Assembly: GCA_001871125.1 (NCBI GenBank)
Contig: MNXB01000003.1
Coordinates: 1 to 48,297 of the forward strand
DNA length: 48,297 nucleotides
DNA from: Elusimicrobia bacterium CG1_02_37_114
GTDB taxonomy: Bacteria; Elusimicrobiota; Endomicrobiia; CG1-02-37-114
Direction: 5' to 3'
The position numbers and the translations under genes are program-made. The notes beneath the pieces are model-generated. The model searched no databases. It saw nothing but the letters and a program-made list of their open reading frames with translations, and had not been told where the DNA came from. Numbering within the stretch: the stretch's first letter is position 1; each line of letters opens with the position of its first letter. Positions 33,833-40,846 of this stretch are shown here, in pieces.

Positions 33833-35344
33833 TTATTTTGAGGTTTTCCATGTTTCATATTCTTTTATTCCTGAATATATGCCGTCTATTACTTTGTTCT
33901 GGAATGTTTTTGACCGCAGTTTTGCTTCCTCTTTTGGGTTTGAGAGGAAACCGCATTCAACCAATACTGCTGGCATCTGCGCACCCCTGAGGACATAAAA
34001 TCCTGCCTGTTTAATTCCACGGTTTTCAACCATCGTTCTTTTTATAACCCCCTCTGTAATGAAAGAACACAGTTCAGATGAATCATTTATAAATTCATTT
34101 ACAACCATAGACCATAACAATTCCTGCAATGTCTTTTGTTTCTTGGTCGGTTTACCTTCAAGTTTTATAACCGAGTTTTCAAGTGCAGCGGTTGCTTCTG
34201 CTTCAGGGTCGCTTGCTTTTTCTGAAAGGAAATATATCTCAAACCCTTCCGATGTCTTTTTCAAACTTGAATTACAGTGTATTGAGATAAATATATCAGC
34301 ATTTTTTTTATTTGCAAAATTTGTTCTCTCCACCAGGGGGATAAAAGTATCGTCAGTACGAGTAAGAAAAACCTCATGCCCATCTTCCCTGAGTAATTTC
34401 GCCAGTCCTTCTGATATCTTTAATGTAAGCACCTTTTCTTTTGTGCCATTATATCCTATACATCCCGGGTCCTCGCCTCCGTGTCCCGGGTCAATAACAA
34501 TATTAAATTTTCCTGATACCGCACCTGTTGATATTACAGTGCTTGGAATAACCGCGGGACTGATTTCCGTACCTGTATCTTCAACGATTTCTTCCTCATA
34601 TTCACCCTCTTTTTCAGAATGAATAAAAATAGATAATTGATTTTTCTCCAACTTATGCTCTATTTCCAAATTCTCTTCGGCAATGATTATTCTGCATGTT
34701 GCTTTAGTGGAATCATTCTCCATGCTTACACTTCTAACCGGACCATCATCAAAATCAACCCTGCTTGATATTGTTTTCCCTCTATAGAAAGTTATTAAAT
34801 ACTCTTTTTCCCCTGTTTTTTCTAATTCGTATGCCAGGGTTTCTGTTAATTCTAATTTTATTTTGGTCAAATCCGGTCCATTGTATATTCTCGGCTCCAG
34901 CACATTCACCCGTTTTTCAAAAGTAAGTATAAGTTCATCCTTATCGTAACTCACCTCCAGACCACTGGCTTTTGAAAAATCTTCAGTAAACAGGAAACTA
35001 AAGGGGATATAGATACGGTTTGAGATGAAGAGCGTTGAATATTCAAGAGATATTTTTTTGTTATTCAGGTATGCCTTTTTTGAACCATAAAAGAAAAACA
35101 TGGATTGATTATTAATTTTCACTTCTGCCTTTTTTGAAACTCTGTGCCAGAAAAGTTGTCCGGAACACATATCAGCAATATCTCTTAATGCAATATAATC
35201 AACTTTATTTCTCACTATTGAAATATTTGTAATAAAATTTGATTCATATATGACCTTGATTTTTTCTTTTTGTGAGGCAATAGATGAAACGGAATGTATT
35301 GATTGAAAGAGAAAAAGGGATGTTAGAAATATTACATGTTTCAC
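33833..35344 (-). CDS. AMIN-domain N-acetylmuramoyl-L-alanine amidase
   Basis: This periplasmic amidase cuts the bond between muramic acid and the stem peptide. A signal sequence occupies residues 1-20 (VKHVIFLTSLFLFQSIHSVSS). A copper-amine-oxidase-N-like region and an AMIN-type domain follow to about 265. Amidase_3 spans about 285-500: IVIDPGHGGEDPG, ISIHCNSS and VECGFLSNP supply the zinc and catalytic residues. The start is GTG 35344; longer in-frame options would run into the tRNA gene. The extra PTKKQKTLQELLWSM segment is the usual autoinhibitory region of the AmiC type. It is probably co-transcribed with murI, queD and queC. Confidence 0.9.
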   Translation of the reverse strand: MKHVIFLTSLFLFQSIHSVSSIASQKEKIKVIYESNFITNISIVRNKVDYIALRDIADMCSGQLFWHRVSKKAEVKINNQSMFFFYGSKKAYLNNKKISLEYSTLFISNRIYIPFSFLFTEDFSKASGLEVSYDKDELILTFEKRVNVLEPRIYNGPDLTKIKLELTETLAYELEKTGEKEYLITFYRGKTISSRVDFDDGPVRSVSMENDSTKATCRIIIAEENLEIEHKLEKNQLSIFIHSEKEGEYEEEIVEDTGTEISPAVIPSTVISTGAVSGKFNIVIDPGHGGEDPGCIGYNGTKEKVLTLKISEGLAKLLREDGHEVFLTRTDDTFIPLVERTNFANKKNADIFISIHCNSSLKKTSEGFEIYFLSEKASDPEAEATAALENSVIKLEGKPTKKQKTLQELLWSMVVNEFINDSSELCSFITEGVIKRTMVENRGIKQAGFYVLRGAQMPAVLVECGFLSNPKEEAKLRSKTFQNKVIDGIYSGIKEYETWKTSK

Positions 35345-35374
35345 TATGGTTAATATTAAACGTTCTAATTGAAA

Positions 35375-35446
35375 TGGCTGCGAGAGGATTCGAACCTCCA
35401 ACATACGGCTTATGAAACCGCCGCTCTACCATTGAGCTACGCAGCC
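35375..35446 (-). tRNA. tRNA with CAT anticodon (Met or lysidine-Ile)
   Basis: A full cloverleaf reads on the minus strand: acceptor arm GGCTGCG/CGCAGCC, D arm GCTC...GAGC, anticodon loop TTCATAA with CAT, T arm GGAGG-TTCGAAT-CCTCT and discriminator A; no CCA is encoded. The acceptor begins G-C, so it is not an initiator with a mismatched 1-72 pair; elongator Met or Ile(CAU) are the options. It lies 30 bases upstream of the amidase start on the same strand. Confidence 0.93.
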
Positions 35447-35460
35447 ATTATAGAACTTAG

Positions 35461-35526
35461 GAATTCACCCTTTAGGGTTTTATCCGCAGGATTATCTAAT
35501 TTATAAAAGGCTAAAGCCTTAATTCC
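35461..35526. repeat. Composite repeat with an inverted KLDNPAD unit between mcsB and the tRNA
   Basis: The segment holds CCCTTTAGGG (35468-35477), the 21-base unit in inverse orientation (35485-35505, one mismatch) and the 22-base block with AAGGCTAAAGCCTT (35505-35526) that is identical to 29157-29178. It shows that the separate repeat modules can be joined in one element. The rest of the 35447-35582 gap is AT-rich with no gene. Confidence 0.8.
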
Positions 35527-35582
35527 ATTAAAAAGGAAATTCCTATGCTATAAATTTATTTTATAAATTTAATAAAGAATAG

Positions 35583-36656
35583 TCAATTTATTAAACTTTT
35601 GCGGATTAGTTCGGCACGGGTCGCATCCCGCTGTTCAGCAGTAAGTTCGCGGCCGACTATCTCCTGTAAATGTGCCGGCTGGATGGTAAAAATCAACTGG
35701 TCAATACTATCAAGTTTAACCGCTAATTTCATTTTCAGTGAAAGCCCGAGTTTCAATTTTGAAATGTGCTGGATTGCTTCTTCGGTCTCAATTGATTTGG
35801 CAAAAGAAAGTATACCGTATGAGCGATATATATTATCTTCAACTTTTTCTTTGAGACTGTCTTTTAGCAATTTCTGTCTTGCTCCCTTTTCATATCTAAT
35901 AATGCTATTGACAACTTTTCCCAAATCGTCAATTATGCTCTCCTCATTTTTACCCAGAGTTACAGCATTGGATATCTGAAAAATATCACCCAATGGCTTG
36001 GTCCCCTCTCCATAAAATCCTCTGGCTGTAAGTCCAACCCGTGTCAATCCATTAAATAGACGCTCTATCTCATTTGTTATAACAAGTCCGGGTAAATGCA
36101 TCAAACAGGAAACACGCATTCCTGTACCAATATTCGTTGGACAGGCAGTGAGATATCCCCACCTGGGATGAAATGCAAATTTGAGCTTTTCATTTAATCC
36201 ATCATCTATTTCATTCAATGTTTTCCAGGCAATCTTTGGTGAAAGTCCCGGGGTAATCACCTGCATACGCAAATGGTCTTCTTCGTTTACCATAATGCTT
36301 ATCGTCTCGTCTCTGGTGAATACGAGTCCGGGCCCACCATTTATATTAGATGCATGTTCGTGTGAAATTAAATGACGTTCCATCAACAACAGACGGTCAA
36401 TTTTATCAAGGTCATTCAGTTTATGGACATAAGCATTTGACAAAAGATTTATTGATTGGACAGCGGATACCACCTTATCCATTGTTGATAATTGCAATAT
36501 TCTGTCTGCTCTCAATGGAAACGGTTGATTACTGAGATTTCTCGCCAACCTCACCCGGGAAGACATGACAATTCCATCTTCCTGAACATTATCTGCCGCT
36601 GGCGGATTGGATTTAAGCCAATTTATCTCCTGTTTAGCAAGGGCGCCTAATATCAC
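35583..36656 (-). CDS. mcsB: Protein arginine kinase McsB
   Basis: McsB phosphorylates arginine residues, marking proteins for ClpCP degradation in Gram-positive bacteria; orthologues occur in other phyla. The ATP-guanido phosphotransferase fold is visible in SSRVRLARNLSNQPFP near residue 30, the loop TRDETISIMVNEEDHLRMQ near 110, and the catalytic cysteine segment TACPTNIGTGMRVSC near 168. Length (357 aa) is normal. It overlaps mcsA by four bases. Neither ctsR nor clpC is in the window, so the usual four-gene operon is split. Confidence 0.93.
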   Translation of the reverse strand: MILGALAKQEINWLKSNPPAADNVQEDGIVMSSRVRLARNLSNQPFPLRADRILQLSTMDKVVSAVQSINLLSNAYVHKLNDLDKIDRLLLMERHLISHEHASNINGGPGLVFTRDETISIMVNEEDHLRMQVITPGLSPKIAWKTLNEIDDGLNEKLKFAFHPRWGYLTACPTNIGTGMRVSCLMHLPGLVITNEIERLFNGLTRVGLTARGFYGEGTKPLGDIFQISNAVTLGKNEESIIDDLGKVVNSIIRYEKGARQKLLKDSLKEKVEDNIYRSYGILSFAKSIETEEAIQHISKLKLGLSLKMKLAVKLDSIDQLIFTIQPAHLQEIVGRELTAEQRDATRAELIRKSLIN

Positions 36657-37162
36657 TGTTTCTTCTCCAGTTCCCTGATTTTGTCTCTTAGCTCCGCTGC
36701 TTTTTCGTATTCTTCTGATTTAACCGCTTCATTGAGCTGCTTCTTTAATAAACTGATTTGCTGGGATAACCCCTCTTTCTCATATCCTGTTGATTCAAGA
36801 GTTGTCGGGGCGGTTTTCTTACCCGTATGTTTACTTTTCCCGTGGATTCTCTCTATTAGCGGTGCCAGGTATGATTCAAAAGTGTTATAACAATCGGCAC
36901 AACCCAATCTCCCTCTTTCCTTAAACTCAGTATATGCTAAACCGCAGGATTTACATTTAACTGTTTTTTTATTTTCTGTTACAATCGGTAAACCCAGATC
37001 GCTCAGTGTAGCTATAATCTCGGGTAATGATAATTCGGGTTTGAACTCTATACCCTTCTTCTTTGCACATTCCTCGCATAAATTTATCTTAACAACCTGG
37101 TTATCAAATATACCTTTAAAAAATATCGTGGCATCGTTCTTCTTGCAAATATTACACAGCAT
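36653..37162 (-). CDS. mcsA: McsA zinc-finger activator of McsB
   Basis: This 169-residue protein contains four CxxC pairs (CNICKKND, CEECAKK, CKSCGLAY, CADCYNTF) that bind zinc. It ends in a UVR coiled-coil (QISLLKKQLNEAVKSEEYEKAAELRDKIRELE), the layout of McsA. McsA stimulates McsB kinase activity. ATG 37162 has GGAG close upstream. Together with mcsB it forms an overlapping two-gene operon. Confidence 0.92.
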   Translation of the reverse strand: MLCNICKKNDATIFFKGIFDNQVVKINLCEECAKKKGIEFKPELSLPEIIATLSDLGLPIVTENKKTVKCKSCGLAYTEFKERGRLGCADCYNTFESYLAPLIERIHGKSKHTGKKTAPTTLESTGYEKEGLSQQISLLKKQLNEAVKSEEYEKAAELRDKIRELEKKQ

Positions 37163-37418
37163 ATACGCTCCGTTTTATTGAACCAAAATTTCTACGAATT
37201 CAGCAACAACTCTAAAGTCGTCACTCGCTTTCTCATCTGTCATTCTGAGCTCCGATAAAATCGGGACGAAGAATCTCACTCATTTTGTCATTGCGAGAAT
37301 CTCTCCCCCTTTTTCGGTTCTGTCAAAAATATTTATATATTTTTTCTTTTTTCTCTCGGTAAATCCTTATTTTTATCTGTACCCCCTCTTTTAAGCAAAA
37401 TCACTGTTTTAATGTAAC
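37163..37418. repeat. Gene-free spacer with a palindromic repeat and possible IS left end
   Basis: I see no coding gene. Positions 37241-37285 hold CATTCTGAGCTCCGATAAAATC continuing into GGGACGAAGAATCTC, an element resembling the dispersed CATTCTGAG...GAAGAATC repeats of many genomes. Its centre CCGATAAAATCGG is the same palindrome as at 291-324, but without the 21-base insert. GTTCTGTCAAA at 37317-37327 is a weak candidate for the left terminal repeat of the insertion sequence. Confidence 0.5.
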
Positions 37419-37544
37419 CCTAAACGATTTATCGTTTAGGCACGCATAGTCCCCGTTGGGGACGATTTTCCCGATAGGGAAAAATGCGTAAAGGGGTTTC
37501 TTTATTTCCCCTGTTTTTGTATAATTAAATAATCTTAAAAACAG
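37419..37544. other. Dense array of hairpins upstream of the transposase
   Basis: Several perfect inverted repeats follow one another: CTAAACGAT/ATCGTTTAG (37419-37440), GTCCCC/GGGGAC (37449-37463), TTTTCCC/GGGAAAA (37466-37483) and CTGTTTTT/AAAAACAG (37511-37544). The arms ACGCAT (37442-37447) and ATGCGT (37484-37489) enclose the second and third hairpins as a three-way junction. AGGGG/CCCCT (37491-37512) adds another hairpin. A TATAAT lies inside the last pair. It may be a structured leader or regulatory end of the insertion sequence, or an independent RNA. Confidence 0.55.
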
Positions 37545-37554
37545 AGGTGCTATT

Positions 37555-39014
37555 ATGGATAAAATGCCCCGTTTTGTTCTCTGGATTTGTTCCAAGTTCA
37601 ATAAAGAACAAATTGAGTTTATTGTTAAAGAACTTTCTGCTGTTCTTAATAACCAATCTGACATTAAACCAAAAGATGATTTCAAAGAGAAAAATCCCAA
37701 CTATCGTGATTTCTACGTGGATCCTGCTCCGCCTTTAACTGAATCAAAAAAAAACTCCTCACATTAAACCACAAAGAACTTCTTGCTGAATTTGAACTCA
37801 AACACGGACATCCCTTAAAACCAGTTAACATCAAAAATAATAACAATCGTGTTCCGGAGCATTCCCACTGTCGTATTTGTGAAGCTCCTTATCAGTATCT
37901 ATACTACAATAACGGTAAGAAACGAGACCAACTTAAATGCAAGATCTGCAATTCCGTATCTCCTGTCAATATCAGACACCGGGAACACAGTAAGTATTTC
38001 TGTCCCTACTGTGACGCCCCTTTAATGTTTTACAAAGAACGAGACTCTTTCTCAGTATATAAATGTTTTAATAAAAATTGCTCTCTATATATTTCAAATA
38101 AAAAGAAACTTAACTTCTCTGAAAAGATGCTGTTTTCAGTCAAACCTTTTGAATTCAAACTCCATTATATTTTTAGAGAATATCATTTTTCTGAACATCA
38201 ACTTGTCCATTCTGCGCCTAATTCTACCGCCCCGATTACCCAGATAAGAAATTCCCTCAATACTCTTGCCCTTATTCTTACTTTCCATGTCTCATTTGCT
38301 ATTTCCGCTAGAAAAACTGCTTATATACTGCGCGAAGTATTTAAACTTAAACTCTCATACCAATCTGTTCTTAATTACTGTGAAATGACCGCTTATCATT
38401 GTCACAATTTTAATCTTGCTTTCAAAGGTCCTGTCGATAATACCTTAGCAGGCGATGAAACTTATATCAAAATATCAGGTAAACGCGCCTACACTTTTCT
38501 TTTTATCTCTTCTAAAAACCTCAAAATTACCGCTAACCATATCGCCTCTTCTCGGGACACTCTTCCAGCCACTATTGCTATCAAGGAATCTATCAGAACT
38601 GCTGACCCCAAAGATTCCATGACTATTGTTACTGACGGTAATCCTTCCTATCAAGACGCTGTCCATTTCTTAAATAAACCTGAAAACGGCAACCATCAAC
38701 TAAATCTAAAACAAGTTATCGGACTTCAAAACCTCGATAAAGTATCTGAGGAATTCAGACCATTTAAACAACTTATTGAACGACTTAATCGCACCTACAA
38801 ATTTCATGTTCGCCCAGCAGTAGGATTCGCTTCTATCAACGGCGCTATCGCTTTAACCACTCTATTCGTCACCCATTATAATTTCCTAAGACCTCACATG
38901 TCTCTCAACTATAACGTGCCTGTTCCTCTCGATTTCTTGAAAAATATCGACACGCTTCCTAACAGATGGGCTAAACTTATTTCTACCGCCCTTCAGTTAC
39001 CGGCTCTTGCCTAA
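37555..39014 (+). CDS. DDE transposase requiring a frameshift at a run of nine A
   Basis: The first frame (37555-37767) stops soon after the run of nine A at 37746-37754. In the -1 frame the reading continues without a break from KKLLTLNHKELL to 39014. That frame supplies zinc-ribbon cysteine pairs (CRIC, CKIC, CPYC) and a DDE domain with GDETYIKI, TDGNPSY and the catalytic glutamate in IERLNRTYKFH. The last part resembles IS6/IS240-type catalytic domains. Combined length would be about 486 residues. A GAGGTG ribosome site precedes ATG 37555. Programmed -1 frameshifting or slippage at the A run is plausible for an insertion sequence; a one-base sequencing error is the other explanation. Confidence 0.75.
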
Positions 39015-39120
39015 ATATATTCTACTGTTTCCATCGTTTGTCAAAGAACTACGGGATTCCTTTGTTTGCTTCCAACCTTTTTTACCCGGTACTGTTTATT
39101 GATACTTTTTTCTTTTTCCT

Positions 39121-39282
39121 TTATCTGGATTCCCGCTTAAAAATTGCGGGAATGACAATCTTTTTTGTTTCATATTCTATCATCTATCTTTTGACAGTAT
39201 CCCTTTTTCAAAGGGGGATTCAGGGGGGATTAATAAGCATAATTAAGTAATGTGTCCCCAAAATTTGTGTCCCCAAAATTTG
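39121..39282. repeat. Repeat remnants to the right of the insertion sequence
   Basis: CTGGATTCCCGC / GCGGGAATGAC (about 39125-39157) is an inverted repeat. Positions 39199-39232 are a damaged copy of the AATCCCC...GGGGATT palindrome. GTGTCCCCAAAATTT is repeated head to tail at 39252-39266 and 39267-39281. No gene lies in this stretch. Confidence 0.65.
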
Positions 39283-39340
39283 CAAATAAATTATTAAAAA
39301 CATATTGAAAAATCAACAATCTAATCTTTATTTGTATCTT

Positions 39341-39484
39341 CTATTGCAAATAAAATAAATCTTGTCTTCCTGTATTTATTGGTAATCTATACTTAACTGT
39401 TTTTTTGGCCCCTGTTTCTATTTTAATTAACAATCCTTGTTCAACCCATTTTTTTAACATTCTTGAAACTTTTGAAGTACAAGT
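39341..39484 (-). pseudogene. C-terminal remnant of a winged-helix-type protein
   Basis: On the minus strand about 46 codons remain open and end at TAG 39341-39343, reading TSKVSRMLKKWVEQGLLIK and later KKTVKYRLPINTGR. The pattern is that of the last helix and wing of a DNA-binding HTH domain, with an in-frame stop just upstream and no start with a ribosome site. It is probably the tail of a gene cut off by the rearrangement near 39490. Confidence 0.45.
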
Positions 39485-39535
39485 TTGTCAAGCCTGACAC
39501 CGTTCATTCGACACCGTTCATTCACCGTTAAAGAA

Positions 39536-39670
39536 TTAGAATGTCCCCATACTTTCACAAACATCTGAAATATAAGCGAAAAGCAGTTCAACTAATTTCG
39601 GTGCCACGTTACTGTCGTCAATAAGTTTCAACGCCCGCAAAGCAACATACGCATGTGCCCTTTGCTTCAT
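39536..39670 (-). CDS. Small 44-residue ORF, possible gene fragment
   Basis: An open reading frame starts at ATG 39670 and ends at TAA 39536-39538. It encodes MKQRAHAYVALRALKLIDD followed by a hydrophobic-amphipathic helix and ends SMGTF. I do not recognise it. The composition is protein-like, but the TAG two codons before the ATG, the lack of a clear ribosome site and the decayed surroundings suggest a remnant of a longer gene. The rest of 39283-39853 (about 570 bases) holds the remnant above, a 14-base tandem repeat GACACCGTTCATTC (39496-39523) and several GTCCCC words, with nothing else recognisable. Confidence 0.35.
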   Translation of the reverse strand: MKQRAHAYVALRALKLIDDSNVAPKLVELLFAYISDVCESMGTF

Positions 39671-39853
39671 AAAGTCCTACCGTCCCCTACCAAAAATCCT
39701 CTAAAGATTTGTAAAGTCGTTAGTTTTAATTCTACTTTTTAAGTATTGATTTCCGATGACATTATGAGAACTCAAATAACTGCACCCCGTCCCCGATAAA
39801 TATTAACCCAAAATTGTAGTGTGGATTTCTAATAGAATCTGCACAAATCTTTT

Positions 39854-40186
39854 CTATCTTTCACCACATAATCCTGTATGTTTTGACCTAATCTCTTTCT
39901 CTCGTCGTCTTCTGTCCTCAATAGTATATTTATCACTTGGCATTTTATGTATGCATACCCAAATATTCTCCGTAGAACATTTTTCACCCCAGCATTTTAT
40001 TCTGTCATGATGATCTATTCTATTACCTAATTGACCTGATTGCCCAACATCTATGATACTCCATGAACCACCAGACTTAACACATATAATAACATAAATA
40101 GCAGCAACTTCTTTAAAATCAGATTGAAACAATGGAACGCAAACGAATGGATAATCATCAATTGTTACATTTGCTGTTTCTGTCAT
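39854..40186 (-). CDS. GIY-YIG-like nuclease domain protein
   Basis: This 110-residue protein has AAIYVIICV near residue 27, spaced from WSIIDVGQSGQLGNRIDHHDR near 42-62, matching the GIY...YIG plus Arg/His layout of small GIY-YIG nucleases in degenerate form (IYV and DVGQS). It ends in a basic helix. A GGGAGGTAACA site precedes ATG 40186. It is the last gene of a minus-strand run of defence-type genes. The divergent catalytic motif means activity is uncertain. Confidence 0.6.
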   Translation of the reverse strand: MTETANVTIDDYPFVCVPLFQSDFKEVAAIYVIICVKSGGSWSIIDVGQSGQLGNRIDHHDRIKCWGEKCSTENIWVCIHKMPSDKYTIEDRRRREKEIRSKHTGLCGER

Positions 40187-40214
40187 TGTTACCTCCCAAT
40201 AATGGATTTAAAAC

Positions 40215-40230
40215 AGATAATATATTATCT
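40215..40230. promoter_or_regulatory. Perfect 16-base palindrome upstream of the GIY-YIG gene
   Basis: AGATAATATATTATCT lies 29 bases upstream of ATG 40186. It could be an operator for a dimeric regulator or simply an AT-rich palindrome overlapping a -10 box (TATAAT-like words are read on the minus strand). Confidence 0.35.
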
Positions 40231-40320
40231 ACTACTTACCAGCTTACTTATAAATTCCATACATATGTTCTACTTTTATGAATAAGAATCACATTTCCCT
40301 TGTTTTTATTATAAATATCA

Positions 40321-40809
40321 TTAAATGATATCCAACCACTTACTATTTACGTATTCACCTATTCCAGCTGGTATATAATTTGGATATGTATTCATAAAAC
40401 TATTTTTAGCAGATATAAAAGAATCATTAGGAATAGTTTTTAATCTTTTAGCTAAGTAAAGTAAACCCAAGGTCGGAGCTCTTGATTGTCCTTGATCACA
40501 ATGAATCAGTACGTTTCTTTTTATAATCCACTTGTCGATAAAATCCAAAACCTTGATAAATGTTTTAGGACCACTCCATTCATAAAGATGAGCTGCCCCA
40601 TCTACCCAATTCAAAGAAAATCTATTTTCTTTTTCATAAATAATGTAACTAGGATGATGCCTATCTGGTTTATTGTATTTCCTATCCCAACCCATAATTT
40701 TATAATGAATTGTTTGCGTTGCATGTACATAAGCCCAATTTTTGTAATCAATTTGTTGAAGACCCAATATCGAACCTATGTAAAGATTTGTCTTAGGAAT
40801 ATTTATCAT
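40321..40809 (-). CDS. Dual-specificity-type protein phosphatase
   Basis: This 162-residue protein carries the cysteine phosphatase loop VLIHCDQGQSRAPTLGLLYLAKR near residues 97-119, where HCDQGQSR fits HCx5R exactly. It removes phosphate from proteins or other substrates. The upstream aspartate that would act as acid may be among WVDGAAHLYEW (near 68). The last residues (YPNYIPAGIGEYVNSKWL) are typical of small bacterial members of the group. There is no signal peptide. It lies 37 bases from the OLD nuclease gene stop, on the same strand. Such phosphatases are occasionally found in phage-defence islands; a role here is an inference from neighbours. Confidence 0.72.
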   Translation of the reverse strand: MINIPKTNLYIGSILGLQQIDYKNWAYVHATQTIHYKIMGWDRKYNKPDRHHPSYIIYEKENRFSLNWVDGAAHLYEWSGPKTFIKVLDFIDKWIIKRNVLIHCDQGQSRAPTLGLLYLAKRLKTIPNDSFISAKNSFMNTYPNYIPAGIGEYVNSKWLDII

Positions 40810-40846
40810 TTAATTAACTTTAAAATAGCGATAAATTATATTTTAT

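Larger units (their letters stand above)
37317..39049 (+). mobile_element. Insertion sequence with zinc-ribbon DDE transposase (ends uncertain)
   Basis: A transposase reading 37555-39014 is flanked by GTTCTGTCAAA (37317-37327) and, inverted, GTTCTTTGACAAA (39037-39049); these imperfect matches are the only terminal repeats I can see. No target duplication is obvious. Both flanks are made of dispersed repeats. The element is a single copy within this window. Confidence 0.45.

Noticed and set aside
35244-35432. Short reading frame overlapping the tRNA on the minus strand
   Set aside because: It runs through a clear tRNA cloverleaf and the amidase signal sequence; no ribosome site.
35447-35456. 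TATAAT directly before the tRNA as its promoter
   Set aside because: The box touches the mature 5' end, so transcription would begin inside the tRNA; the real promoter must lie further upstream.
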